A stretch of DNA of 17,373 nt. Origin: Carex sylvatica (Eukaryota > Streptophyta > Magnoliopsida > Poales > Cyperaceae). This document shows positions 1 through 9,700 of the stretch, in pieces. The translations under genes and the position numbers were made by a program. The first letter of the stretch is position 1. Each line of letters opens with the position of its first letter. The DNA is taken from positions 1-17,373 of the forward strand of contig CAXKVR010000532.1 in the NCBI GenBank assembly GCA_964058845.1, given 5' to 3'. The notes beneath the pieces were generated by a model. The model had not been told where the DNA came from. It worked only from the letters and a program-made list of their open reading frames with translations, and made no database searches.

Positions 1-1292
1 TAAGTTAGTAGTTGCACGGTTTGGTGTCGATTGGCTCGAAGTTGGATTCAGTTGAGGTGGCTTAAGTTTGATTCAGTGCCTGGTTTACGCTCAATTGTTG
101 GATTGAGGGTTATTTAGGTTTCTTAATGGCTTCTCAGTGCAAATCAAGGGTACCTCTATCTGACATGCTAGAAACTTCTGAGGAATTCAGATTGACTTAT
201 TATTAGTTTTCTTAATAAGTACTAATATTTTACTATCACATAGTTAATTTTTGTTTCCCAGGTGAGCATTGAAAAGAATTGACAAGGAAGGCACTTGATT
301 CATTTTTATTAAAAGTTACACTGCTGATGTAAAAAGTTCCCTTGCAAAATTTTGATGATTCTGAACACAAAAGCTGCACTTTTTATGTCTAATTTTCCTT
401 GTCAAGATGGACAGTGGATACTGAAAAGAAAGGATCTTAGGTTTTGAAGTTCATATATCCTCTGTTGGAGAGATTTTTCGTACTTATTATTCTTCAACAA
501 TCGTAGTAGATGAGAATAACGAAAAATAGTTAGAATAGCTAGAATAGAAAAGTTCATATATACCTCTGTTTATGGGGTTTTATGGGGTAAATGATGAATT
601 ATTTTGGTTGGATCGTGTTTGCTGATGGTAAAGTGTGTCAGATCCGGTAGAGATCTGATTTGGGGGAAGTTAACGATACTTGGATTTTGGATGAAAATAA
701 GCTAGGAACTTGATAGAAATTAGATGCAGTAAAGGAAAATTTGATGTAAAACGAAAGAGAAACTCAAATTGAGATAAAAGATAACATAAATCAGGTTATT
801 ACAGGTTATTACAAATCATAAATTATAGACATTACAATTATTTTTTAATTATAAACTTTTCACTGAGTATAAGGTTATTAGAGTCTTGGAATTTCAGTAG
901 AACCACAGTTTAATCATTTTCACAAATCGCAATTCACAAGCTAGAACAAGGCAAGCTAGTTAATCTTCTACACGCGCCACTCACGTGCAGATACGGACGA
1001 CTCTTGCTATGGAATCCCTGTAGCGCTTTTATGTCTCTCGAGTCTGTCAAAAAGATTATTGTCAGTAAAACATGTACAACAGTGACTCGCCGCACATTTT
1101 CTTTAGAAATTTTTCTCAGAAAATCCGCAAAGATATCTGGTCAAAAATTTTTTTCTTTTTCTCTTATCATTTTTGGCGATCGCATTTTCTTCTCCCATTT
1201 CCCTGCTCCAACGAGAGCCCTGATTAGTCGCACACTTCAATCGAGTTTCGATTTGATCTAATTTCTCCAACTCTAGGGGTCGATCGGAAAAA
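1..1292. other. 5' flank and leader of VHA-c''
   Basis: No convincing coding exon is visible here. The stretch holds the promoter and 5' leader of the V-ATPase gene, with CT-rich tracts from about 1090 to 1270. A short direct repeat (AAGTTCATATAT followed by CCTCTGTT) occurs at about 447-465 and again at 550-570. A tandem AGGTTATTAC occurs twice near 792-813. Several ATGs precede the true start, for example in the context around 1030, but the transcription start is not visible, so upstream ORFs cannot be assigned. Confidence 0.5.
982..987. promoter_or_regulatory. G-box (CACGTG) upstream of VHA-c''
   Basis: A palindromic CACGTG lies about 305 bp before the VHA-c'' start codon, with a CACGCG motif at 971-976 just ahead of it. 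G-boxes bind plant bZIP and bHLH factors. Use at this site is inferred from position only. The window between here and the ATG is pyrimidine-rich, as plant leaders often are, and no clear TATA box stands out. Confidence 0.4.
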
Positions 1293-4200
1293 ATGACAAG
1301 ATCGAGCTCTTCCTGGGTGCAAGCGCTGGTGCACATCTCGCCGTACACCTTTGCTGCCATCGGCATCGCCATCTCCATCGGCGTCTCCGTGCTTGGCGCA
1401 GCATGGTACTGAGATCTTCCTCTCGCGTATTTCGAATCAATTTCTCTTGTTTTATTTTCTTTCTTTTAATTTTTTGTTTTTTTTGCGAATCAGGGGGATT
1501 TATATAACTGGAAGCAGTTTGATCGGTGCGGCAATTAAAGCTCCGAGAATCACCTCCAAAAATCTAATCAGGTGCCTTTTTTGAGACTTTTTGTTTTTCA
1601 ATTACGGTTTGCATTCAGGTATTCTTGAGGGGTAAAAAATTGTCACATTTAATTGTTAACTGTTAAGACATGGTTAGAATTGGTTTATGCTTTAACTTAG
1701 CTGATTTCTCTTGTACTTAAAGAGATTTAACAATACTTAATTCAATGAAATGTGAGAGTGTAAATCAATTCAAGATGCTATAGTATTGAAAAGCTGATCA
1801 GAATTTCATGTTCAATTTTTCTGATCACAGTCATCTGCAATTCTGCATACTCTTGCTTACACCTTTCAATTAAGATTCAATTAAGCCTTTAATTATTCAC
1901 ATTCGCCAACCTTGTAGTTAGCCCGCACTTGGTGCTAACTTTGTTTGAGTTGTTTTTTGACTACGCAACTAAGTTATTAAGCCTCAATCTCGCTGACTAC
2001 TAAGTTGATCTTATATCCACTAAAGGCAACCACGATGAAAGGATTATTCAAATGGGGCTTAAACAGCTGATCCAACCTTTACTCTCTATTCCAGAGGAAA
2101 AGCTGAATTTCTTCTCTTATTATGTAATAAATCATCAATGTAATCACTTGTTAACCAATTAGTGATGATTTGCAATTCTTTTACTTTTTGTTCCTGTAAC
2201 AGATAATTAATCTAGAATCTGAGTAAAATGCATATAAGAGGTTCAGATAATTGATTGAAGGAGGTGTGCTTGGTTTGGTTATAAATGTTGCCTATGAAGT
2301 CAAGTACAAAGTCGGTCAGGCTTGATAGTTGATACTGGTGTAAACCAGTATAAGTCTGTTTGTTAGGGGTAAATTGGGGCTCTACTTCTTTTTAAACTGG
2401 GGAAATTTAAATCTGAAATGAGGCTTACTTGTGCACCTGATGGTTGATTGAGAATCTTTCTGATATAATTTTACAATGACGGCTCGTCTATAGAAAAAAT
2501 AAATAATAATATATTGTGTGCTAAAATGGGTTTTGGATTGGGTTTGGATTATCCTGACCCATTGGTGGAGTCAGATCTGACATGTTTAGGGATAGAAATA
2601 AAATATTGTTATATCTGACCTGACCCACAACATTACTGACCCCGCTGCACACAACGGAGGTCTAGGTTTAGAGCTTGCAACTGAACCCCTTGAGTATGAT
2701 ATAGGCAGAAGTGTAATTAGTTGAGTTATACTATTTCTTATTGAAGCCAATAGTTATACAATGGTGTAGTAAAGGAAAGAATATATCAAGTGATACGTAT
2801 CATAAGTTTGACGATCCTGTGAAGTATAGAATTTATGTCTCATTTGATAGACAAACTTTTTAGAAGATTATGCTGAGAGGGGCATTTTTTAAATCAGGAT
2901 TTTTAAAATCTTTGTAAAAAATTGTATATTGCTCAAGCACTGAAATGATTTTTTTTTTTTTTTAAACAGTGTGATATTTTGTGAGGCGGTGGCGATATAT
3001 GGTGTGATTGTGGCCATTATTCTGCAGACAAAGCTGGAGAGCGTGCCAGCATCTCAGCTATATGCCGCTGAGTCCCTCAGGGCTGGATATGCCATCTTTG
3101 CCTCAGGCATAATTGTTGGCTTTGCTAACCTTGTCTGTGGGTAAGTTTTAAGTCCCAGGTTTCCTTCTTTTTTCTTCTTTTTGGTGCATCTCATATTCTC
3201 ATCTGTGTATCCAAAAGGCATATATGTCATCAATTCTTTTAATTTGAAATGGTACTATGCATATCGCAGATTGGTCCGTACTATGGATCAATATCTTCCT
3301 TTTCAAAGGTTAAATAGTTGATCTGAACCATTCAACATGATTTCCAAAAAAATTTACTATTTTTTTAGATAGGTAGAGAATCACTACTTTTGAATGGTCT
3401 GGAATTTTTTGACCAAGTGATTTTTTACCTATCTAAAAATATAGAAAAAAATTTATAAATTATAAAATTTGATCTATAAGTACATTTTCATATGAAGATC
3501 ATATTGAACGGTTCGGAACGACTGTTTGGACTTCAAAAATGGAGATATTGATCCATAGTACAAACCAATCCGCAGTATGCGTAGTACTTAGCTGTCTCAC
3601 TCTTGCAAAAATAAACAAATAACCCCCCAAAGAAATAAATAATAGGAATTACTTCTGGCATTACATCTTGGTTTGCGAAACCTTTTGCAGCTAAGTCCTG
3701 TTGTAGTGTTCAACTTTTATCAATATTCACCTGATATTGCTGACATACAGCTTATGTGCAATAGCATACATTGTACTAGTAAGATTTCTCCCCAAATGAC
3801 CAACTGAGCTTTAGTTTGTCCAATATTTAAAAGAACAGTAAAGCTCAACTTCCCCACATTAAAAATCATCGATTTTGAATTGATTATGGAGTTGGCCTGA
3901 TTGCGCCTCATTTGGCCCTCAATTTATGCACATAGAATATAATGCAATCCAATTAATTAGCAATTATGTACCCGGAAAGCTAGTATGATCCAATAAAAAT
4001 GAGACAATTGACTAAAGGTGGTCAAGGATACAGTGTAGACTAGCATTGTGCAGTCAAGGACCTGAACAGTACAGTACCAAAATACACAATGTTAATCGCC
4101 AACTTCTCAACAACTAAAACTACTATTTTGGTAGGTTGAAATTGTGTATAACTTTTCACAATCTATAGAACTGATTATGCACCATTTCTTCAAAATATGC

Positions 4201-4497
4201 TACAACTTCTGATCCATTTGTCAAATGTGGTGCTTTCTTACGAACAAATCCAAAACATGGCACTAAGCATATGCAGTGAACTATTTTGAAATTTTCATTC
4301 TCATCAGTACGCCTTTTCTTATCTATAGGATCTGTGTTGGGATAATTGGAAGCAGCTGTGCCTTGTCTGATGCGCAAAACTCATCTCTGTTCGTCAAGAT
4401 CTTGGTCATTGAGATCTTTGGCAGTGCTCTGGGGCTTTTTGGTGTGATTGTTGGCATCATCATGTCAGCTCAAGCAACATGGCCAGCTAAGGCTTAA
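1293..4497 (+). CDS. VHA-c'': V-type proton ATPase subunit c'' (proteolipid), four exons
   Basis: Seen: exons 1293-1405, 1494-1571, 2970-3140 and 4329-4497 join in frame across GT-AG introns to give 176 residues ending at TAA 4495-4497. The protein begins [20 protein letters not shown], then runs through hydrophobic helices at about 17-38, 40-54, 62-82, 103-128 and 140-168, and ends ATWPAKA. Known: this is the c'' proteolipid of the V-ATPase Vo rotor, which carries protons across vacuole and other endomembranes; Arabidopsis c'' is about 180 residues and nearly identical from residue 14 onward. Glu69 (in [11 protein letters not shown]) matches the essential proton-binding glutamate of yeast Vma16, and a second glutamate lies at residue 149 ([11 protein letters not shown]). 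The ATG at 1293 is chosen because it opens the only frame leading into the conserved region; the N-terminus is slightly shorter than in Arabidopsis. No frameshift or missing key residue was seen. The family call is very secure; the paralogue number is not known. Confidence 0.97.
1572..2969 (+). other. VHA-c'' intron 2
   Basis: A 1.4-kb AT-rich intron with donor GTGCCT and an acceptor after a long T tract ending in ACAG. It splits the serine codon AG|T at residue 64. Around 2526-2640 there is repeated GGGTTTGGATTGGG-like and TCTGACCTGACCCA-like text, which could be the remains of an old MITE. The ends cannot be defined, so no element is called. Confidence 0.6.
3252..3587. mobile_element. MITE-like element with ~45-bp inverted ends in VHA-c'' intron 3
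   Basis: The left end (GTACTATGCATATCGCAG and onward) is repeated in inverted form at the right end (about 3541-3587) over roughly 45 bp with few mismatches, including the shared GTACTATGGATCAATATC. An internal inverted pair also exists: TTTAGATAGGTA near 3364-3376 against TACCTATCTAAA near 3427-3438. The interior is AT-rich and non-coding. No convincing target duplication was found, so the superfamily is unassigned. It lies wholly inside the 3141-4328 intron; the rest of that intron shows nothing I can name. Confidence 0.7.
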
Positions 4498-4662
4498 GAG
4501 ATCATGCTTTTGATCCTTCATTTCTTTTTCAAGTGAACCAATCAAAATTCCCATCTGTAGAAAATGAGTGTTATTTCTTGGTTTAAATTTGTATTGTTTT
4601 GAATATCTTTTCTTCTAGATTATAGGAGCTCTCTTATTTTGCCCAGTTGGTTCTGCTCTTTG

Positions 4663-4668
4663 AATAAA
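4663..4668 (+). terminator. Poly(A) signal candidate for VHA-c''
   Basis: AATAAA lies about 165 bp after the VHA-c'' stop codon, followed by GT-rich text (TTGGTAGCC, TGTTGTGTAA). This spacing and context fit a plant near-upstream poly(A) element. The true cleavage site is not visible from sequence. Confidence 0.55.
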
Positions 4669-5655
4669 TGTGCACACTCGTTGGTAGCCAATGCTCTGTT
4701 GTGTAATTTATATACGATGCTGGGGTTCTCTTTTTGTTGAGCAATGTCTAATTTTGCACATAAATGTATTTCAACTTTGAACTTCTATTTATCTACATAA
4801 TCTTTAAGTTTTGATATCCCACACTAGAATTGGAATTATAAATTTTGAACTACAAACTTCTCAAAATTTGCTTGAAAGTTTTTTGACTTGTTCCAATATC
4901 TCTTGTCCATGGTTAAGGTGCTAAGACATTTTGCAAGCCTCAAATCCCAATAGTGAGAGCACTGTTTGCTGTCAAACCAACTAATATGTCGAGTTGCACA
5001 ATAAAATATTCATATAGAACTATAAAGCGCTGAATTCGCGAATGAGTATGGATCCTAAGTAACTTGAAAAAAAAATTCAGATCTGGACCGTCTGATCAAA
5101 ATTGACCAATTTGTGAAATGCACGGAGTCCTTTAATAATCGTGCAGAAGCAGATCGGATAGTCTTGATCTAAACCCCAAGTTTGAGTTGATTTAGGTGAT
5201 GAATTCTCAAATAACTGCGTACCAGTATCTAAAAATGCAATCCGTTTACCGCTTATACAGTGTCCCCTATCAATTATGGTGGAAAGCACGTACATATAAA
5301 AGCATGCGCCTTTTGACTAAAATATATTATTATATTTTATTAATGCTTGACTAAAGTTCTCCAATAATTCATTTAATCAGTATATCTTAATTTTTAACTT
5401 GGCAGTCTGCCAAGGTTACAAATTTGAATTTTCCTTCAAATCGAGTATTTCTACTTTCTATGTGCACTACACAGTTGCCTACAACATATTGCAATAAACA
5501 TTTTTAAAACATTGATCTAGCTGAAATTTAACTCGAGCTCTTTCGGGAAATATAGGTCAGATGTGATCTAAAATATTAAATTACGGATCTCCACATTGAA
5601 AGTAGAACAGTACCTTGTAACCCAATTAACGGATAATGGCTCCACAAGCATACAT

Positions 5656-5661
5656 TTTATT
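5656..5661 (-). terminator. Poly(A) signal candidate for the ASI1-like gene
   Basis: On the minus strand AATAAA appears about 310 bp beyond the stop codon at 5969-5971. It is the best canonical hexamer I saw in the likely 3' UTR. Plants tolerate many variants, so this is only a candidate. Confidence 0.35.
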
Positions 5662-5968
5662 TTCAAATTCGAATTAAAAACAATCAGCTGAAGCCCCGCC
5701 TTTACTATTGAACTAGATTAGTGGTAACTATAATGGATTAGCATTCAATTTAACCAAAAGAAACTGAGAGGCTGACTATTAACAATTATAAACTGGCCAC
5801 AAGCCTATAACATATGCCTAGCCTGACCAAAATATTTACCAAAAACTGAAGCTAATATTTCTAAAGGAGCTACATGCTCACAAAGAAGCAGAGCTCACGA
5901 AAAGGGCTGGTAGTAGCATTTCAATGCTGGGCTACATGACAAAATCTTCACACCAAAAAAAAAGCAGC

Positions 5969-6733
5969 TTATTTCTTTGTAATACGTTTCCTGTCCTGCT
6001 TATGACCCTGTTAAGAAACAAAAAAAGTGAAATGAGTTCACAGAAAAATAAATATGGTGAATGAGATAACAGAAAATGAAAAAATACCTCAAAACAGGTG
6101 GGAACTTTTCAAGTGTTTACCTTTTCATATAATATTTTGTTACTTGATGTTAACCTTTCTTTCTTTATCACAAGATTTTTTATTTTATTTTATAAATTAA
6201 TATTAAATAATAAAGGGAAAAAGAATGAGTGGCTTCGCCTTTTGATGTGGTAGATGGATCCGGGAAAAAATTTCAGATGCAAAGTTTGGAGCCAGAAAAA
6301 CATTCAGATCCAAACTAACAAAAAGAGAGAGAGGAAGTAGCCTCTCATTCCAGTTTGGAGCCAAAAAACTTTGGATCCAAAAGTTTTTCCCGGATTCATC
6401 TATCGAAAAACAAAGCCACTCATTCTATTTACATTTATTAGTTAATATGAATTTCCATAAATGAAAAAATTCTCCTTTAGCATATATGTTTATTTTGCCA
6501 CAATGGTTAAATCAATGTACTGTACAGCAAATAATGTACCTTCCTACTATTTGAACAACAACAACCAAGCCTTTAGTCCCAAACAAGTTGGGGAAAAAAA
6601 GTCCAACTGTAAGTACCTCAGTGAGCTTTTTGCTAGCATTCTCAAACTTCTCTTCAGCAGCAATCCAATCGACTGCCATCTCAAACTCGATGGTGTTGCA
6701 CTGTGAACAGTGTGCAGTTGACACTGCCTTTTT
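5969..6733 (-). CDS. ASI1: ASI1-like coding exons 9-10: conserved C-terminus
   Basis: Exon 9 (6733-6617) encodes residues 510-548: KKAVSTAHCSQCNTIEFEMA then VDWIAAEEKF. It matches the ASI1 motif AVATSHCSQPNTLEFDMA, including the His-Cys-Ser-Gln and Asn-Thr positions. Exon 10 (6007-5969) encodes GHKQDRKRITKK and a TAA stop, a short basic end. Both joins are phase 0. The intron between them (6008-6616) carries a short LINE tail and a MITE. Confidence 0.88.
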
Positions 6734-9700
6734 CTGAAAAATGAAAGAAAAACAAATAATAAAAAAACAACACACAGCCCTTCAATATCATACTTGTTTA
6801 ATTTAGGATTTCGGTGGGATGACGGAACCATTTTGGTATTGTGCCAACCACAGTTGAATGATTACACTAAAGAAAACTATTGAGTGCAATTGATACTTTT
6901 ATTACATAATGGATGAGATCTGCATTCACTGTTTAAAACAAAACCATAATAGAGAAAATTACCATTTCTTCTCCTGTCATTTTCTTCTTCAGCTTCTCAA
7001 TTGCTAAATGACCCACAAATGAAGTAGATTGTTTGGGAATCTTTAGTGCCCCTTTACTACAAAGAAGTGGTCTAAAGGGAAACAACAACAAATATATGCC
7101 AAGTCAGGTGCTAATTTACCCAGTGTTACTTGCTATCAACTATCGCCTCATTAAACTAGTCATCACGGAAGTAATTTTTTTTACTAATATTTGCAAAGGT
7201 CTGGTGTGACATGTAACAACTAACAAGTGATACTCTACAGTAATTTATGAGAGACAAATATTTATAGTAATTTATGCATGTCAAATTTAATCAATACCTT
7301 CCATCAGGGAGAACTAGATATACTTTGCTCAACTTTGCCACCACCTCGTTAGCTGCTTCCTTGTTTCTGAAAAAAGCATACGCCATGCCTATTCAAAAGG
7401 AAATGCATATTACAATATATGATTTGCAACAAGTAATTTAATAAAAACACTGTACAATTAGCAACAATTAATTTTCAGGTCGGCTATTGCTTTTTATACA
7501 ATTTGCACAGGTTCCTCAAATTATGCAAGCAAACCATAATATCCTCGGATGTGCAGTCAAACACCATTAAAAAAGTTAGAAGCATGACCAAGGTTAACCT
7601 TTTTACCACCGGTCACATGACAGTTACATTCTGGTTTTTGCTTGCAATAAAGCTGATGGCATTATACCCTTTGGGACACTGACTATAAAACAAGATAACT
7701 AATACATAAATGTCATACCAAAAGTGGGGTCACCATACATGTAATTCGTCACTAGCCTCACAGTGCACGGATGCTGAGTTGCACCAAGGATTAAATCCTG
7801 AACATTTTGACACAAGGAACAACATAAAAAACTTTATATGACTATAATACAAGAAACATTAAGATTACCAAAAGTGAGCCATGATAAGCATTAAAATGTG
7901 ATATTCATCTGCTGGTAAGTTAACCAACCAGTGCAATGCAGCAGCTTCCTCAAATGGTAAAGTAGTCAAATAGTTGCACAGATTTACACTTAATTGTGAA
8001 ATATTAAACCTCAGATCATCAATATTTGTCTAATTTCAGCCACAAACTACAGTTTTGTAAATCAGCTTTGTAATCACCAAGAAAACGAGAAGATACAGAT
8101 TAAATCAGTAAATTGGACTTTGCTCAAATGGTCCAGGGTCCAGGGTCCAGGATGGTAAACAGTAAGCACACTTAATCACCAACAGATAACCACATTTCAC
8201 TCTTTTAAAAATAAAATATGCACAGTATGAGTACTCACGACAAGAATACCTCGATTTCTGAAGCGGTAAAGGATGCATCAAAGTTTTGGAGCAGAACAAC
8301 TTTTCCTTCCTGGTCTTCTATTTGTATTTTTTGTGCCCAATTCTGAAAAATTATTTAGTATAAGATAATTCTTCAATGTACTCCGGTTCAAACAAGACTG
8401 AAAACAAAGTTATTAAATGATTAGGGTGTATGACTGGCATTAGTTATTCCCTAAAATACACTGTAGAATAAGCATTTTCTAAACACCAAGGAAGAAAAGA
8501 TAAAAAGAAACTTCGCTCACCCTTCCACTGAAGTCAAACCATTTTCTCCGAGCCTGAAAAGAAGAAAAGCAAGTGAATAGGAAAAAATAGATCAGAAATG
8601 AAAAGATAGATTATAATAAAAAAGGTCAGTAGAAGTGCTTATGAAAATGGTAGGCAGAAAATGACAAGGATATGAGTAATTGAGCATGCACAAGCCACTG
8701 TAAGCAGAATCACTTGGCATACTGATAATTTTCCATTCAGCTTCAGTACACGTATTTTGCAGCTGGCACTTAACAATACTACTCTCCATCAGATTTGCCC
8801 TTGAAAGATATCACCTAATTTAATATCTCGGTTTTGCAAATCAATCTCATTTCATTCTAATTTTATCCTAAATTGCCCAAGAAAACAGAGGGGGGCGAGG
8901 GAGTCTTAGGGTGCAAGTAGAAACAGTTAACAGAATACAAAAAAAAAATGTGAGTCTTACAAGCACATCAATTGGTCTTCTAGATGCCTGTACTTGATCC
9001 TCGGCCTTTTTCTGCAGTTTCAAACCTCCACTCGGGTCAACAACCTGTTTTAACTTTCCAACGGCATCTCTCTTTCTTGGCACCTCTGACCAATCCTCTA
9101 TTTTGTTCCCATTTTTCACTATTCCAGTCAAGGCAACAGGCCTCTTTTCAGGTTGTACCACTCTGTTAGCACCGCACTTTCGGCTTGGTGAAGGCAGACT
9201 ATGCAATTCAATTTCCTCAGCCCGTCCCTTCCTGATTTGATTCTCTCCTGAACCCCCTGGTGCTTCATCAGAGAGCTTTACCCTCTTGGTAACCTTATCC
9301 TCATTCAATGTATCTAGAGGCCTTTTTTCCCCTTTAAGGGTACCAACAGGGCTTTGTACAGATTTGCTCCGACCATCCTCTGTACTTTTAGAGGGGATGC
9401 GTATTTTGAGAGACTTACTTTCTTCCTGTCTGGACCCATTGGCTTCAGTACCAGAGATCTTGAGCGAATTGGGCTGGGGTGGGACAGGTATGGACACATT
9501 TTCTGCAGCACCATTTGAGATGGCAGGTAGTACTACTTCAGGAGTAAGATCTTCTTTCTTGTTGAAAAACAATTCAACTGTTCAAGGGAAAGAAAGAAAA
9601 AATAGCTTACATCAGAGTACATAACAGAATCTGAGTCCCTGCTTCCAAAAGAAATCATTATGTGTACATTGACTTCAGAACCAACTGATGATGCTATTAA

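Larger units (their letters stand above)
4498..5968. other. Convergent intergenic region between the two genes
   Basis: This stretch contains the 3' UTRs of two genes that face each other and otherwise no gene I can support. A part near 5080-5190 holds imperfectly inverted text (AGATCTGGACCGTCTGATC against GATCGGATAGTCTTGATCT), which may be a worn repeat, but no ends are visible. A minus-strand AATAAA (5656-5661) could serve the ASI1-like gene. Confidence 0.5.

Noticed and set aside
1004..1584. Small open frames over the first V-ATPase exons
   Set aside because: They are in other frames or the opposite strand from the conserved c'' coding text, or run through an intron.
6547..6831. 94-residue minus-strand frame overlapping ASI1-like exon 9
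   Set aside because: It is a different frame from the HCSQ-bearing conserved exon and crosses both splice sites.
8868..8960. Hydrophobic tail after RRPIDVL read as a membrane segment
   Set aside because: It is intron text past the GTAAGA donor; the next exon restores the conserved ARRKWF segment.
9286..9624. 112-residue open frame on the + strand
   Set aside because: It is antisense to the real linker exon and has no recognisable domain.
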